64,000 nt of DNA from Fictibacillus arsenicus (GCF_001999465.1 NZ_MQMF01000002.1:372001-436000); one strand, 5' to 3'; numbered from the stretch's first letter, positions 1-9,547 are shown. Made by a program: numbers and translations. The notes: generated by a model from the letters alone, not told the origin.

Positions 1-484
1 TATGAGATCCGTCAACACCGCTATCATTAATAACGACTCCTACTCCTTTACCGGATACAGGAAGCCCGCCATTTTTTTTCTGAAAATCAGCATCTTCTCT
101 AACTCGGTCAACACCAGTTAAATCAGTAGAATCTTCATTATCATACGTTAAAGGCGCGTTATAATAAACGGAAAGTACTTTCGAATTATCTTTCAATATT
201 TCTAATTGCGTTACAGAAATCACTACACCAGCAATCGGCAAAGCATTCATAATGATTCCATTTTGAACACCTGCTTCTTTTAATGAGGTTTTAATCTCCG
301 TTTGGCTCATTTCTTTATCAAAAGTGACAATCGCTTCAACAGCTGTATCCGTCGTTAATCTTTGTAAAAGTCTTTTGTCTAATGCAGGAGAACGATGAAT
401 CGGTTCAGCATGTGTTGGCAATACAGAAGGCAAAATTAAGCTTGCTGCAATAATGACAGAAGTTATTATTCTCTTAAAATTCAT
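1..484 (-). CDS. S8 subtilisin-like serine protease, N-terminal part (cut by window edge)
   Basis: Reads from ATG at 484, behind an AGGAGTG site, off the left edge: 161 codons are visible. Residues 1-27 form a signal peptide ending near THAE. About residues 45-110 look like an inhibitor I9 propeptide (VEAIVTFDK start, SVYYN end). The motif INDSGVDGSH around D154 is the subtilase catalytic Asp block. The His and Ser blocks lie outside the window. A secreted, self-processing protease is the likely product. It is separated from the response regulator upstream by a terminator and so is its own unit. Confidence 0.85.
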   Translation of the reverse strand, partial: MNFKRIITSVIIAASLILPSVLPTHAEPIHRSPALDKRLLQRLTTDTAVEAIVTFDKEMSQTEIKTSLKEAGVQNGIIMNALPIAGVVISVTQLEILKDNSKVLSVYYNAPLTYDNEDSTDLTGVDRVREDADFQKKNGGLPVSGKGVGVVINDSGVDGSH

Positions 485-593
485 GGGTTCACACTCCTAT
501 TAATAGAATTTTCTAACAGTTTCTGTTATTATCTCAGCTGTTCTGAAGCATTTCTATTCACGATAAGTTTTATTTTTATAGTGCTTTTGTATT

Positions 594-618
594 AAAAAAA
601 AAACACTCCATAGAGTGT
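594..618 (-). terminator. Terminator of the two-component operon
   Basis: Stem ACACTC/GAGTGT (603-608 with 613-618), followed on the minus strand by a run of about ten T. Confidence 0.8.
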
Positions 619-626
619 CTTTCCAA

Positions 627-1268
627 TCATCTCATAGGTACAAGCTGATTTTGGACCGCATAAATAACGGCCTGTGATCTGCTCTTTACTTCTAATTTTT
701 TAAAAATCTTACTGACATGTATTTTTACAGTTTTGTCACTGATAAATAATTTCTCAGCAATCTCTTTATTGCTCAGTCCTTCAACGAGTCCAATTAGTAC
801 TTCCTGTTCACGGTCTGTGAGGTTCGACTCGTCTTTTTTAAATTGAGTTTGCTGTAGATGAATATTAACCAGTTTCTTCGTCATCCTCGGAGTAATCATA
901 GACTCTCCACGGAACACGGTATTAATGGCATCAACGACATGCTCTGATGGTGCATCTTTTAATAAATATCCATCTGCACCTGCTTTTAGTGCAGATAGCA
1001 AATATTCATCGTGTGTGTACATCGTTAGAACAAGGATGCGGGCATTGGGATTTTTCGATTTAATAATCGCTGTTGTCTCTACCCCGTTAATACCTGGAAG
1101 ATTAATATCCATGATGATAACATCTGGCGCTAATTCCTCAGCGAGTTTTATTGCTTCTTCTCCTGAAATCGCTTCTCCAACAACTTTCATGTCATCTTCA
1201 AATGACAGTATATTCTTCAATCCGTCTCTTAAAATAGCATGGTCATCCACAAGCAATATTGTAATCAT
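627..1268 (-). CDS. NarL/LuxR-family response regulator
   Basis: A 213-residue two-domain regulator. The receiver occupies residues 1-120, with the acidic pair D8/D9, phosphoacceptor D54 (IIMDINLPG), T82 and K104. A LuxR-type helix-turn-helix occupies about 145-208 ([26 protein letters not shown]). It is the second gene of a pair: its ATGA start overlaps the stop of the sensor kinase by 4 bp, so the two are translationally coupled and the kinase is its obvious partner. The target is unknown; family precedent (LiaR, NreC, DegU) covers envelope, oxygen and stress responses. Confidence 0.92.
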   Translation of the reverse strand: MITILLVDDHAILRDGLKNILSFEDDMKVVGEAISGEEAIKLAEELAPDVIIMDINLPGINGVETTAIIKSKNPNARILVLTMYTHDEYLLSALKAGADGYLLKDAPSEHVVDAINTVFRGESMITPRMTKKLVNIHLQQTQFKKDESNLTDREQEVLIGLVEGLSNKEIAEKLFISDKTVKIHVSKIFKKLEVKSRSQAVIYAVQNQLVPMR

Positions 1269-3091
1269 GTTATATTTGCCTCCTTAGATTCTATTTGGGG
1301 TATTTGAAGCTTTATTTCCGTTCCTTTCCCTTTAGCTGAATCAATGTGAAGCGATGCACCCAGGCTGTCAGACTGTTCATTCATGTTTAAAATCCCGTAA
1401 TGCGGTTCTTGCTGGGCTTTAATCATAGATTCATATAGAGAAAAACCTTTCCCATCATCTTTGATTCTAAAAAAGACCTGATCATTTGAATAGCTTAAAA
1501 GAATATCCACTTTTGTTGCCTCAGCATGTTTTAAAACGTTCTGAAGGCTTTCCTGAAATACGTCGAAAATGACTTTTTCCACCATTGTGCTGAGAATTCT
1601 TCGAGTTCCTCTCTCCTGAAAACGAATTTGAATATTGTGTCCATCTTTTTCAATGGACTTTACTTTTGATTTGATCGCATGATGAAGACCTATACGCTCA
1701 GTTGGATAGGGGCGCAATGCATAAATGGATTCCCTTAATTCCTTTAAGCTGCCTCTTAATTTTTCTGTACTAAAGGCTACCAATTGTTTTGCCTTCTCTG
1801 GTTTAACAGAAAAAATACGTTGTGCTGTCTCAAGCTGCATGACTGATCCCGCAAGAGTCTGTGCAATACCGTCATGAATTTCACGTGCTATGCGGTTTCG
1901 TTCTTCCAATAGTACCCTTTTTTCTCGTTCTGATAGAAGGAGCTTCGTTTTCCATGCAACAGCAAGCTGATTTACAAGGGTCGCCATTGATTGGGTCTCC
2001 ACTGCAGAAAAGGAATGTGCCCTTGTTCTTCCTGTAATCAATACGCCTATAACTTCATCTTCTGCCATAAATGGAGCAAGCATCACTGATTTAATAGCGT
2101 TATTAAAATAAGAAAATGCCCAGGAATCAACTTCATTTTTTTTATTAAATAAGTGCATGACTGGATCGGATTCAAGTTGTTCAATGAAATCCGCAGAAAT
2201 ATCTTTTACAAAAGAGTACCCACCGTTTTCATATGCGATTCTCCATGAACGTCCATCGTTTAGAAATAATAAAACGGCATCTGTCCCTAAAAACTCTAAA
2301 AAAGGTAGTTCTACCTGCTCGAGCCAATTTTTTGATGGAAGCTGTGCATTAAAGGTTGTACTAATTTGGTATAAAGCTTTTAGTCGGTTCTGCTCTTGGT
2401 GTAATTTCGCAATAAAAGAAGAAATGAGAGCGATCGCCACAAGTGGAGAAAAGAAGAAGATATAAGAAAACACATCTACCACACCACGGTTTTGGCTTCC
2501 TAACATAAACATCAACGTGATATACAAAATGGAAAAGAGTGTTACTGCCAGCTCTGAAATCGTTTTTATTTTCCATATCTTAAACGAGTATAGTTGCGGA
2601 CGTATAAGTAAAACTGCATCTACTATTATATTATTGAAAACATAATATAAAATAACAACCAGTATCATCCTTATCTCTGCATACCATATCGCACTCATTC
2701 CCGGTTCGAATAGTGTCATGATGAGGTCTGTCAGATGAACTGCAGCAAAAAAGCTGATCAGAAGCTGAGATGGATTAAAAAGAATGATTCGAAGCGGCCG
2801 ATGGTTTAAAATTTGTACAAGCCCTGCCATTCCCCCAAACACAAATATTGCAATTCCCCAACCATAAAGAATTTCTATTGTATAAAGCAAAGGAAAACTA
2901 AGTGCACTAAGTCCTTTCCAGATTGGAATGGGATAAAATTCAGTGATAAACAGAAACAATAATAATGTGAAAAAAATAAGCAATTCTGGAAATTTTGTAA
3001 TAGATAATGCGCTATAAACCCAAATAATCATTCCTATTAGGATTATGGTAGACACAAACTTGCTCGCAGTTGCCTCCCGATTCAAGCCCAT
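1265..3091 (-). CDS. Membrane sensor histidine kinase with GAF domain
   Basis: 608 residues. The first 230 or so are hydrophobic with several membrane spans. They are followed by a GAF domain (about 240-385), an HisKA_3 dimerisation helix with the H-box [16 protein letters not shown], and an HATPase_c domain ([16 protein letters not shown]-box, DDGKGF G-box) to the end. It is a NarX/LiaS-type kinase for the regulator encoded 4 bp downstream. The GAF domain suggests that a cytosolic small molecule or redox state is sensed; the signal cannot be read from the sequence. Start: ATG behind GAGGTGG. Confidence 0.9.
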   Translation of the reverse strand: MGLNREATASKFVSTIILIGMIIWVYSALSITKFPELLIFFTLLLFLFITEFYPIPIWKGLSALSFPLLYTIEILYGWGIAIFVFGGMAGLVQILNHRPLRIILFNPSQLLISFFAAVHLTDLIMTLFEPGMSAIWYAEIRMILVVILYYVFNNIIVDAVLLIRPQLYSFKIWKIKTISELAVTLFSILYITLMFMLGSQNRGVVDVFSYIFFFSPLVAIALISSFIAKLHQEQNRLKALYQISTTFNAQLPSKNWLEQVELPFLEFLGTDAVLLFLNDGRSWRIAYENGGYSFVKDISADFIEQLESDPVMHLFNKKNEVDSWAFSYFNNAIKSVMLAPFMAEDEVIGVLITGRTRAHSFSAVETQSMATLVNQLAVAWKTKLLLSEREKRVLLEERNRIAREIHDGIAQTLAGSVMQLETAQRIFSVKPEKAKQLVAFSTEKLRGSLKELRESIYALRPYPTERIGLHHAIKSKVKSIEKDGHNIQIRFQERGTRRILSTMVEKVIFDVFQESLQNVLKHAEATKVDILLSYSNDQVFFRIKDDGKGFSLYESMIKAQQEPHYGILNMNEQSDSLGASLHIDSAKGKGTEIKLQIPQIESKEANIT

Positions 3092-3417
3092 TTTTCCACC
3101 TCATTTTTATAAAAATTCAGTTATTTTATTATAACATAGCTATTTAGCATACATTCTCCTCCAAAATTTGGGGAATGTGCCACTATAAATAGAGCGTAAA
3201 AAAACCGAAATTAGTCGAATGACATCCGTCGCTGACCAATTCCGGAAAAACCAAAATGTTTTTACATATTATCGCACTTCATTTAAAGGGTTTCTATTGA
3301 ACGAAAGACGTAAATTCACATAGTACCAAATAACTACACCGTTTATAAAGACTATTTTCGATGTTTATGCTGCCTTTAAAAGTTGCTGATTTCCGTTCAA
3401 GGATGCTAAAGAGCATT
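3092..3417. other. Intergenic region with a repeat remnant
   Basis: 326 bp between the kinase start and the mgtE stop. No open frame with a ribosome binding site is visible. Positions 3381-3407 match the left end of the dispersed hairpin repeat; the rest is AT-rich with no structure I can support. Confidence 0.6.
3381..3407 (+). repeat. Truncated remnant of the dispersed hairpin repeat
   Basis: About 27 bp resembling the first bases of the full copies (a variant of GTTGATTTCCG then TTCAAGGATGCT). It breaks off about 10 bp before the mgtE stop codon. Confidence 0.6.
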
Positions 3418-4776
3418 TTATAAGAGATGAGATAAAAACATAGTTGCTGTTCCAAAATAAACAAATAACGAGAAAATATCATTCAGCGTAGTAATCAGAG
3501 GTCCCGATGCAACAGCTGGATCCACCTTAAAGCGATATAGCAGTAAGGGAATCAGTGTACCAGCAAGCGTCCCAATAATTAATGTGAAAAATAGAGAGCT
3601 TCCTACCACCAGACCTAAAATGATGTTGCCTTTCCATAAGAAAGCGACAATCGCAATTAAGATCCCGCAAGTGATTCCGATAATAAAGCCTACACCAAAC
3701 TCACGCATGATCAGCTTTGTGATCGTTGCCCGGTCAATATCATGCGATACTAATCCGCGGACAACAACGGCAAGTGACTGTGTACCTGTGTTCCCCGTCA
3801 TCCCAGCAATCATCGGCATAAAATAGGTCAAGGCAACCGCTTTTTCAATGGTGCCTTCAAATGTACTGATGATGCTTCCTGATAAGATGCCAATAAAGAG
3901 GAGCAGGATCAGCCAAGGAAGACGGCGATATGATGCTACAATCGCGCTTGTCTGAAAGTCAATTGATTTACCGGTTGCTGATAGCTTTTCGATGTCTTCA
4001 TTTGCTTCTTCAATTAAGACATCAAGAACATCATCGACGGTTACAATCCCAATCAGCCGCTCCTGTTCATCAATTACCGGAACTGCGATAAAGTCATATC
4101 GCTCAATCGTTCTTGCTACTTCTTCCTGATCCGTTTCCGCAGGTACAGCAATGACCCTGCTATACATGATCTCTTCAATCTTTTCATCCATTTCAGCCAG
4201 CAGCAAATCTCTGTACGAAACAACCCCTACCAGCTTTTTTTCTTCATCAATAACATAGAGATAATAGATGTTTTCAGCAAAACCAGCGAACGTTTTTAGT
4301 TTTTCGACCGCATCCCGAACCGTATATACTTTCGGAATCCAGACGAAGCGGTTGGTCATAATTCCACCGGCAGTGTCAGAGTCATATTGCATCAAGCTCT
4401 GTACACTTTTTGATTCATCCGCTTTCATTGAAGATAAGAAATCCTGAATTTCATTTACATCCAAATTACCAAGCAAGTCAGCAAGGTCATCATTTTCCAT
4501 TAAATTCATGATATGAGATGACCGTTCGATGCCTAATTTGTGCAGAATCTCCATCTGCAGGTCACTGTCTAATTCTTGAATAAGTGATGCAATCTGTCTG
4601 GTTGTCAAAAACGTTACAAACTTATGTCTATGCTTTTCAGGCAAGTTCTTATATACATTAGCAATGTCATAAGGATGAAGTTCATCAATAAGCAGCTGAA
4701 ATTCTTTTTTTCTAAGCTCTTTCAGGTTTTTAATAATATACAATAAAATCTGGTTCTCTGACATCTCTTTAAACAA
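3418..4776 (-). CDS. mgtE: Magnesium transporter MgtE
   Basis: 452 residues with the full MgtE layout: helical N domain (about 1-130), two CBS domains (about 135-255) that gate the channel in response to cytosolic Mg2+, and a C-terminal five-helix pore (about 280-450) with the DPAVASGPLITT segment holding the conserved pore Asp. The start is TTG at 4776: AAGGAGGTGA lies about 8 nt upstream, whereas the ATG four codons inside would be too far from it. No M-box riboswitch is visible in the roughly 170 bp upstream. A second Mg2+ transporter gene, CorA type, lies at 28.8 kb. Confidence 0.94.
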   Translation of the reverse strand: MFKEMSENQILLYIIKNLKELRKKEFQLLIDELHPYDIANVYKNLPEKHRHKFVTFLTTRQIASLIQELDSDLQMEILHKLGIERSSHIMNLMENDDLADLLGNLDVNEIQDFLSSMKADESKSVQSLMQYDSDTAGGIMTNRFVWIPKVYTVRDAVEKLKTFAGFAENIYYLYVIDEEKKLVGVVSYRDLLLAEMDEKIEEIMYSRVIAVPAETDQEEVARTIERYDFIAVPVIDEQERLIGIVTVDDVLDVLIEEANEDIEKLSATGKSIDFQTSAIVASYRRLPWLILLLFIGILSGSIISTFEGTIEKAVALTYFMPMIAGMTGNTGTQSLAVVVRGLVSHDIDRATITKLIMREFGVGFIIGITCGILIAIVAFLWKGNIILGLVVGSSLFFTLIIGTLAGTLIPLLLYRFKVDPAVASGPLITTLNDIFSLFVYFGTATMFLSHLL

Positions 4777-4896
4777 GGAACGTCACCTCCTTATAAAATA
4801 CTCATTCATTATAAGTGATTTTTTCATGTGTGACTATGAAAGAAATGATGTACCAATATGTTTTAACCTTATTCATAGCATATCGTTTTTCATAAA

Positions 4897-4923
4897 GAAA
4901 AAACCACCTAAAATAGATGGTTT
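4897..4923 (-). terminator. Terminator of the DoxX gene
   Basis: Stem AAACCATCT/AGGTGGTTT with a T-rich tail on the minus strand. Confidence 0.8.
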
Positions 4924-4947
4924 CCTCTCTAGTTTTATTCTATTTCC

Positions 4948-5349
4948 CTACTTCATCCATAAATAATCCAGTGAATAAGTACCTGCGCCTGTTAACGCCA
5001 CTCCTACCACTACTGCTATAAGGACTAGATTAAATTCGTATCCGTTAGCAGTCACCCAAAAACCGTTCTGCAAATGAACTTTAAGGATGGCTACTAACAT
5101 GGTAGCTGCAATTAATATCGCTCCTACTTCTGTGAAGAGTCCTGCTGCAAAAAGCAATCCCCCGCCAAATTCGGCAAGACCTGCAATTAGTGCCATCGTA
5201 TAGCCGGGTTTAATTCCAATAGATTCTAGCCAGCCTCCTGTTCCTTTTAAACCATAGCCTCCAAACCAGCCAAACAATTTTTGCGCTCCATGTGCTGCAA
5301 GAGCCAGACCCACAACTAGACGAATAATGAGTAATCCTAAAGATAGCAT
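4948..5349 (-). CDS. DoxX-family membrane protein
   Basis: 133 residues, four predicted membrane helices, DoxX signature near the start (LIIRLVVGLALAAHGAQKLFGWFGG). DoxX proteins such as B. subtilis CatD sit in thiol- or quinone-stress operons, but their biochemistry is poorly defined. Here the gene is monocistronic, with its own promoter and terminator, and a dyad overlaps the promoter, consistent with control by a DUF24/HxlR- or MarR-type repressor (inference). Confidence 0.9.
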   Translation of the reverse strand: MLSLGLLIIRLVVGLALAAHGAQKLFGWFGGYGLKGTGGWLESIGIKPGYTMALIAGLAEFGGGLLFAAGLFTEVGAILIAATMLVAILKVHLQNGFWVTANGYEFNLVLIAVVVGVALTGAGTYSLDYLWMK

Positions 5350-5383
5350 AATATAATTCCCTCTTTCTTAAGTTTATTTTACT

Positions 5384-5427
5384 TACTTTATGTTAGTATA
5401 TTACGATATGTAACTTGTCTATGTCAA
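5384..5427 (-). promoter_or_regulatory. Promoter and candidate operator of the DoxX gene
   Basis: On the minus strand the -35 TTGACA (5422-5427) and -10 TAATAT (5398-5403) are 18 bp apart. A dyad TACT-N7-AGTA (5384-5398) begins at the -10 edge and covers the expected start site. A second imperfect dyad ACTTG-N7-CAAGT overlaps the -35. The first resembles operators of YodB/CatR-type DUF24 redox repressors, which control the catDE genes (CatD is a DoxX protein) in B. subtilis. Confidence 0.6.
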
Positions 5428-5453
5428 GTAACTTTAAAAAAATAATTGCAAAT

Positions 5454-5492
5454 TAAAAAAAATACCGCATTCCTTTTATAAAGAATATGCGG
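5454..5492 (-). terminator. Terminator of the methionine aminopeptidase gene
   Basis: Stem CCGCAT/ATGCGG plus inner pairs, followed by a long T run on the minus strand. Confidence 0.85.
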
Positions 5493-5503
5493 CAAATACA
5501 TTT

Positions 5504-6253
5504 TTAAGCTTGTTCCGTTAAAATAATCGGTCCATTTCTTGTGATGGCAACAGTATGTTCGTATTGGGCAGACAAGCTTCCATCGAACGTCAATGCCGTC
5601 CATCCGTCTGAACCCATCGTTATAAAAGGCAGCCCTTGATTAAAAATGGGCTCGATCGTTATGACCATACCTTCTTTTAATTTAATGCCTGAATTTCGTT
5701 CGCCAACATGATGTACTTGTGGTTCCTCATGTATTTTCCGTCCAATACCATGACCGATGAACTCTCTCACAATTGAATAGCCTTTTTTGTTAGCATAAGT
5801 TTCAATAGCGTACCCAATATCTCCTATCCGGTTACCGGGCTGCGCATGTTCAATCCCTTTATACAATGCTTTTTTAGTGGCATTCAATAACCGTTGAGAT
5901 TCTGGTGCTATTTTCCCAACTCCATATGACCATGCTGAGTCAGCAAGCCAGCCATCAAGATTCACAACAAAATCGACTGTAAGAATATCACCATTTTTTA
6001 ATGGTTTCCGATTAGGAAGACCATGGCAGACCTCGTTGTTTACAGATGAACACGTTGCAAAAGGATAGCCCATATACCCTTTTTGCTCAGGTTTCGCACC
6101 TCTCTCGTGAAGAAAGCGCTCCACAAATTGATCAATTTCTGTCGTTGTGATACCCGGCAAGATCATTTTACTTAAAGCTTTGTGACATTCAGCAAGGATC
6201 GTTCCCGCAAGTTTCATTTTTTCTATTTGTTTATCTGATTTAATCTCAACCAA
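5504..6253 (-). CDS. map: Type I methionine aminopeptidase
   Basis: 249 residues, full length for the bacterial enzyme that removes the initiator Met from new proteins. Metal-ligand blocks are visible: VDFVVNLDGWLADSAWS (first Asp pair), FIGHGIGRKIHEEPQ (His), MVITIEPIF (Glu) and a C-terminal QYEHTV (Glu). HGL in NNEVCHGLPN is the substrate-side His. Start TTG at 6253 behind GGGAGAGGGCGG. It stands alone, not in the ribosomal-protein operon, so it is probably the second map paralogue common in bacilli (inference). Confidence 0.92.
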   Translation of the reverse strand: MVEIKSDKQIEKMKLAGTILAECHKALSKMILPGITTTEIDQFVERFLHERGAKPEQKGYMGYPFATCSSVNNEVCHGLPNRKPLKNGDILTVDFVVNLDGWLADSAWSYGVGKIAPESQRLLNATKKALYKGIEHAQPGNRIGDIGYAIETYANKKGYSIVREFIGHGIGRKIHEEPQVHHVGERNSGIKLKEGMVITIEPIFNQGLPFITMGSDGWTALTFDGSLSAQYEHTVAITRNGPIILTEQA

Positions 6254-6334
6254 ACCGCCCTCTCCCTTCTCCTCATTTAAACTATATTCGGAGGAAAAGT
6301 TCTGCGTGAAAAATTGCCTGAATTAAGATTTGGA

Positions 6335-6379
6335 ATGTTTAGCATAGTTGCTATTGGAAGTGGTTTTTTTCCACTCTAA
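6335..6379 (+). repeat. Degenerate left-end fragment of the dispersed hairpin repeat
   Basis: Resembles the left flank and first bases of the copy at 17371 (TTGCTATTGGAAGTGG then TTTCCACTC); the rest of the element is absent. Confidence 0.4.
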
Positions 6380-6409
6380 GTTGCACTCTTTTAGAAGAGC
6401 CCATAAGTA

Positions 6410-6441
6410 AAAAACACCAGGCTATAAATCAAGCCTGATGT
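6410..6441 (-). terminator. Terminator overlapping the stop of the TVP38-type gene
   Basis: Stem ACATCAGGCT/AGCCTGGTGT with a T run on the minus strand; the TGA stop of the gene (6429-6431) lies in the loop. Confidence 0.85.
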
Positions 6442-7034
6442 TCTGATTGTTTTAATCTGGATTCAACTACTTTGCCGCCTAGCCATAGGACAAATATACC
6501 GAACACAATTAATCCTAATTTTAGCGGACTTTTCAAAACATCGACAAAGTCGTAGCCAATGAATGATACGATTGCGATCATGACTAGTTTACCGAGTGCT
6601 AAGGCTAAAAAAAACGTTTTTATATTAATCCGAGAAAGTCCTCCAATAACATTAACTAATGCTGAAGGCGTAAACGGAAAACAATAGATCAAGAAAAGCA
6701 TGCCAAATCCATGTCGTTCCACCCAGCTCAGCATCCTAGTTGTGTTAGTATGCCTGTTTAAGAAGTTTAAGAATCGTTTTTGGCCGTATCTGCGAACCAG
6801 CAAAAAGACAATGGCTGAGCCTAAACAAACTCCGATCCATGAATAAAGAAATCCTAGCCAAAATCCGTATGCAGCGGCATTGCCCGCTACAAAAAGGAAC
6901 AATGGCAAGATTGGAATAAATGATTCAAGCATCGGTAATAGAATGCCTGGCAAAAAGCCAAGATCACGGTATTGCTCAAGTAACTTAAGTATGTTTTCTT
7001 CTGTAAAATATTGCTGCCAATTTTTCCAATCCAT
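6429..7034 (-). CDS. TVP38/TMEM64 (DedA-like) membrane protein
   Basis: 201 residues, about five membrane segments, with the family core FLLVRRYG ... FCFPFTPSALVNVIGGLSRI. VTT-domain proteins act in membrane lipid or undecaprenyl-phosphate handling; this member's substrate is unknown. ATG at 7034 behind a GGGTGAG site. It ends in a true TGA stop inside its terminator, evidence that UGA is a stop codon in this genome. Confidence 0.85.
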   Translation of the reverse strand: MDWKNWQQYFTEENILKLLEQYRDLGFLPGILLPMLESFIPILPLFLFVAGNAAAYGFWLGFLYSWIGVCLGSAIVFLLVRRYGQKRFLNFLNRHTNTTRMLSWVERHGFGMLFLIYCFPFTPSALVNVIGGLSRINIKTFFLALALGKLVMIAIVSFIGYDFVDVLKSPLKLGLIVFGIFVLWLGGKVVESRLKQSEHQA

Positions 7035-7158
7035 CGTTCGCTCACCCTTTTCTTCCTCATACCCTCATCGTTGCCATCGTTAACACATTTAAAACTGAAT
7101 CGAGGAAAAACAAGGAGTCTTTCATTCCTATAATTTTAGCATAATTCAAAAAAGCACA

Positions 7159-7548
7159 CTATTTAGAAATTGAATGCTCGCGGATTTTTTTCTTTGTCTT
7201 TGTCCCTATTATTAAAATGCAAAAAACAGCTGAAAGCCCTGAAGTTATTCCATAAAATGAATTTTCCTTACCAAGTTCTTGCCCAAGCCCCTCTGGAAAC
7301 AGGAGCCAGTATAAAAAAAGTGATCCATGAAGCAGAATACCTGCTCCCGCTAAAACTTTTATCAACCCCAAAAACGGCAGCCGTTTAAGCGAGATCATGA
7401 CAGCAGCTATACCCCAAAATAAAAGAAAGTAGCCCCATAATCCCATTCCTGCCGCTGATTTCGTTTTTAATAAGTCCGTCACAAAGAAAATACCGGTAAA
7501 GACAGATATCAATCCGGATAATAGCAGTATACGCCAGGCAGCGGTCAT
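7159..7548 (-). CDS. Small four-helix membrane protein, function unknown
   Basis: 129 residues with four hydrophobic stretches and a basic tail (KTKKKIREHSISK). Good ribosome site (AGGGGGAGTG) 5 nt before ATG. I do not recognise the family. It lies downstream of the FMN-barrel gene but behind that gene's terminator, so it is probably a separate unit. Confidence 0.7.
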   Translation of the reverse strand: MTAAWRILLLSGLISVFTGIFFVTDLLKTKSAAGMGLWGYFLLFWGIAAVMISLKRLPFLGLIKVLAGAGILLHGSLFLYWLLFPEGLGQELGKENSFYGITSGLSAVFCILIIGTKTKKKIREHSISK

Positions 7549-7572
7549 TTCACTCCCCCTCTTTTCGGTATA

Positions 7573-7605
7573 ATAAAAACCGCCTTAACATGCTGTAAGA
7601 CGGTT
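7573..7605 (-). terminator. Terminator of the FMN split-barrel gene
   Basis: Stem AAACCGTCTTA/TAAGGCGGTTT with a T-rich tail on the minus strand. Confidence 0.85.
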
Positions 7606-7632
7606 TCTGCTGATCCCCATTACTCTGTATAG

Positions 7633-8088
7633 TTACTTCATAAGAGCAGCGTATACCTGCTCATCTAGCTCTTTCGCTTTCTTTTCGTTATACGTTTTTT
7701 CATAAACGGGTTCTTGGACGATTTTAGCACCCCAGAACATGCTCTCAAATACGTGTTCAATATCCACTTCAATTTTTGCAAGCTTAAGAGGTACATCCGC
7801 CATAGCGTTTTCTAGGATATTTGCTTTTCCGTTAATCGAATACACGGTTTCCAGCCCCACAACAGTCATCACTACGTTAGGATTGGCTTGAATGTTAGTA
7901 ACGATTCGGGAATTGTTTGTGACTGTAAAACGAATTTTCTCTTCTGATAAACTCTTTACCCAGGAAATTGCATTCACGGATGGAGCATTGGATTCTGCGT
8001 CAACCGTACCAAGTAATACAAGCTGCTCGCCTTGGAGGTGTTCAAACAATTCAGGACTTAACTTTGTTGGTGTTTCCTGTTTCGCCAT
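7633..8088 (-). CDS. Pyridoxamine 5'-phosphate oxidase-like split-barrel protein
   Basis: 151 residues of the FMN-binding split-barrel fold (LVLLGTVDAESNAPSVNAISWV, then KIRFTVTNNSRIVTNIQANPNV). Short proteins of this group are flavin- or F420-type reductases or general-stress proteins. True PNPOx substrate residues cannot be confirmed, so a vitamin B6 role is not claimed. ATG behind AGGTGGCG. Confidence 0.75.
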   Translation of the reverse strand: MAKQETPTKLSPELFEHLQGEQLVLLGTVDAESNAPSVNAISWVKSLSEEKIRFTVTNNSRIVTNIQANPNVVMTVVGLETVYSINGKANILENAMADVPLKLAKIEVDIEHVFESMFWGAKIVQEPVYEKTYNEKKAKELDEQVYAALMK

Positions 8089-8155
8089 GTGATCGCCACC
8101 TTAATTTTTTTGTATGTATGCAGTTAATTTTACCATATTTTTCTCAGACAGAAAA

Positions 8156-8216
8156 ATGAAAAAGGGGCTGTCCCAAAAGTAAGGTAAACTTACTATTGGC
8201 AGCCCCTAATTTTTTA
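8156..8216. terminator. Strong bidirectional hairpin
   Basis: Stem AGGGGCTG/CAGCCCCT with a further paired arm inside, T-rich on both strands. It lies downstream of iadA and probably ends that transcript. Confidence 0.7.
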
Positions 8217-8332
8217 TTTTTGTCAAAATAAAAAATAAATAAAATCTCCAAAATTTAGTTATCTAATCGAGTTTATTAGAAAATCTACTATTTTATAACG
8301 ATGTACGTTATCTAAATAGGTTTGAATAAAAT

Positions 8333-8372
8333 GAGGCATGACTAAAAAGTTTTTATACTTTTGAGTCAGCCT
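8333..8372 (-). terminator. Hairpin immediately after the iadA stop
   Basis: Long stem GAGGC-TGACT/AGTCA-GCCTC continuing with AAAAAGT/ACTTTT pairs, ending just before the TAA. It has no long T run, so it may act as a 3' stabiliser with the stronger hairpin at 8156. Confidence 0.55.
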
Positions 8373-8374
8373 CT

Positions 8375-9547
8375 TTACTCAAACGTTCCTTTTATAACTG
8401 CTTTTCCGTCCTGAACCATAACTTGCCCAAGTGCTATAACAGAATCGATTTTTAGATCTTCCTTATTCATAAGAATAAGGTCAGCATGAAGGCCCTCAGC
8501 GAGGACTCCTTTTTCTTTAAGCTTAAGTACTCTCGCTGGGTTGCTTGTAATTGTCTGCAAGGCGGTTTCAAGCGGTATCCCCTCATGAAGGACGGCATCT
8601 CTTACTTCTTTATACAGCGAATTCACTTTACCGATGCGAAGCCCGGTAAATTCACCTCGTTCATTAAAAGCAGGCAAACTTCCTTGTGCATCAGACGTGA
8701 ATGTAATGCGTTCAATAGGCACTTCAGCGTCAAGCATTCGTTTCAAACCAGCGCTGCACTTTACTTCGCCTTCTTCTATGAACTGTTTTGTTGTACTGGT
8801 CGTAAAGTCTACATATCCACCCTTTTTGGCGTATTCGATTCCGGCTTCAAATACATAAGAATTTCGGTTGATATGTGTCGGATAAAATTGAGACACCGGG
8901 AGATCCGTTGTTTCTATTACCTTTTCAATTAACGAAAGCATGCTTTTTGAATCACCGAGGTGGATGTTAACTACACCAGCTTTCCCTGACAGCATTCCTG
9001 CAACACGCGCTTGAGAAGCTAGCCTTGCAAGTTCGTGAACATCGGGCTGAGAAGATCGATGGTCAGCAATAGCAATCTCTCCAACTCCGATAACCTCATC
9101 AATCATCATGATGTCAGTTTCGATACTTCCGGTCAACGTTTTTACAGGTACTTGATAAGAACCAGTGTGCACAAAACATGAAATTCCTTCTTCTTTAAGT
9201 GCCTTTGCTTTTGCGATTAAATTTGTCATCGTACGGGTCGTTCCATCCGTACCAATGACTCCCACAATAGTCGTGACACCAGCAAGAGTTACATCGGATA
9301 AATAGATTTCAGGTGTTCTTGTTCTGTATCCGCCTTCTCCTCCGCCGCCTGTAATATGGACGTGAGCATCAATGAATCCTGGTGCAACGATTTTCCCTGC
9401 CCCATCGATTACATGGATATCAATATTAGATGATGGCCATTCGATGTGGTCTGAGATTTTTGCGATTTTCCCTGCAGCTAAGAGGATATCTTTATTACCG
9501 AGATAATGAGGCGCATATACCTCGCCGCCTTTAATCAATGTAAACAT
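8375..9547 (-). CDS. iadA: Isoaspartyl dipeptidase (beta-aspartyl peptidase)
   Basis: 390 residues, amidohydrolase fold, cleaving beta-Asp dipeptides from damaged protein. Metal site H62/H64 (GFIDAHVH), IadA-specific GGGGEGG loop after it, later NIHLGDS, PTHINRN and FTSDAQGS blocks supplying His and the catalytic Asp. In the segment GVGEIAIADHRSS, E157 aligns with the carboxylated bridging Lys of E. coli IadA (from memory of that protein). Monocistronic; ATG behind AAGGACTGA. A 34-bp inverted repeat lies upstream at 9586. Confidence 0.9.
   Translation of the reverse strand: MFTLIKGGEVYAPHYLGNKDILLAAGKIAKISDHIEWPSSNIDIHVIDGAGKIVAPGFIDAHVHITGGGGEGGYRTRTPEIYLSDVTLAGVTTIVGVIGTDGTTRTMTNLIAKAKALKEEGISCFVHTGSYQVPVKTLTGSIETDIMMIDEVIGVGEIAIADHRSSQPDVHELARLASQARVAGMLSGKAGVVNIHLGDSKSMLSLIEKVIETTDLPVSQFYPTHINRNSYVFEAGIEYAKKGGYVDFTTSTTKQFIEEGEVKCSAGLKRMLDAEVPIERITFTSDAQGSLPAFNERGEFTGLRIGKVNSLYKEVRDAVLHEGIPLETALQTITSNPARVLKLKEKGVLAEGLHADLILMNKEDLKIDSVIALGQVMVQDGKAVIKGTFE

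Noticed and set aside
4777-4896. M-box magnesium riboswitch before mgtE
   Set aside because: Only about 170 bp separate it from doxX and the conserved M-box blocks are absent.
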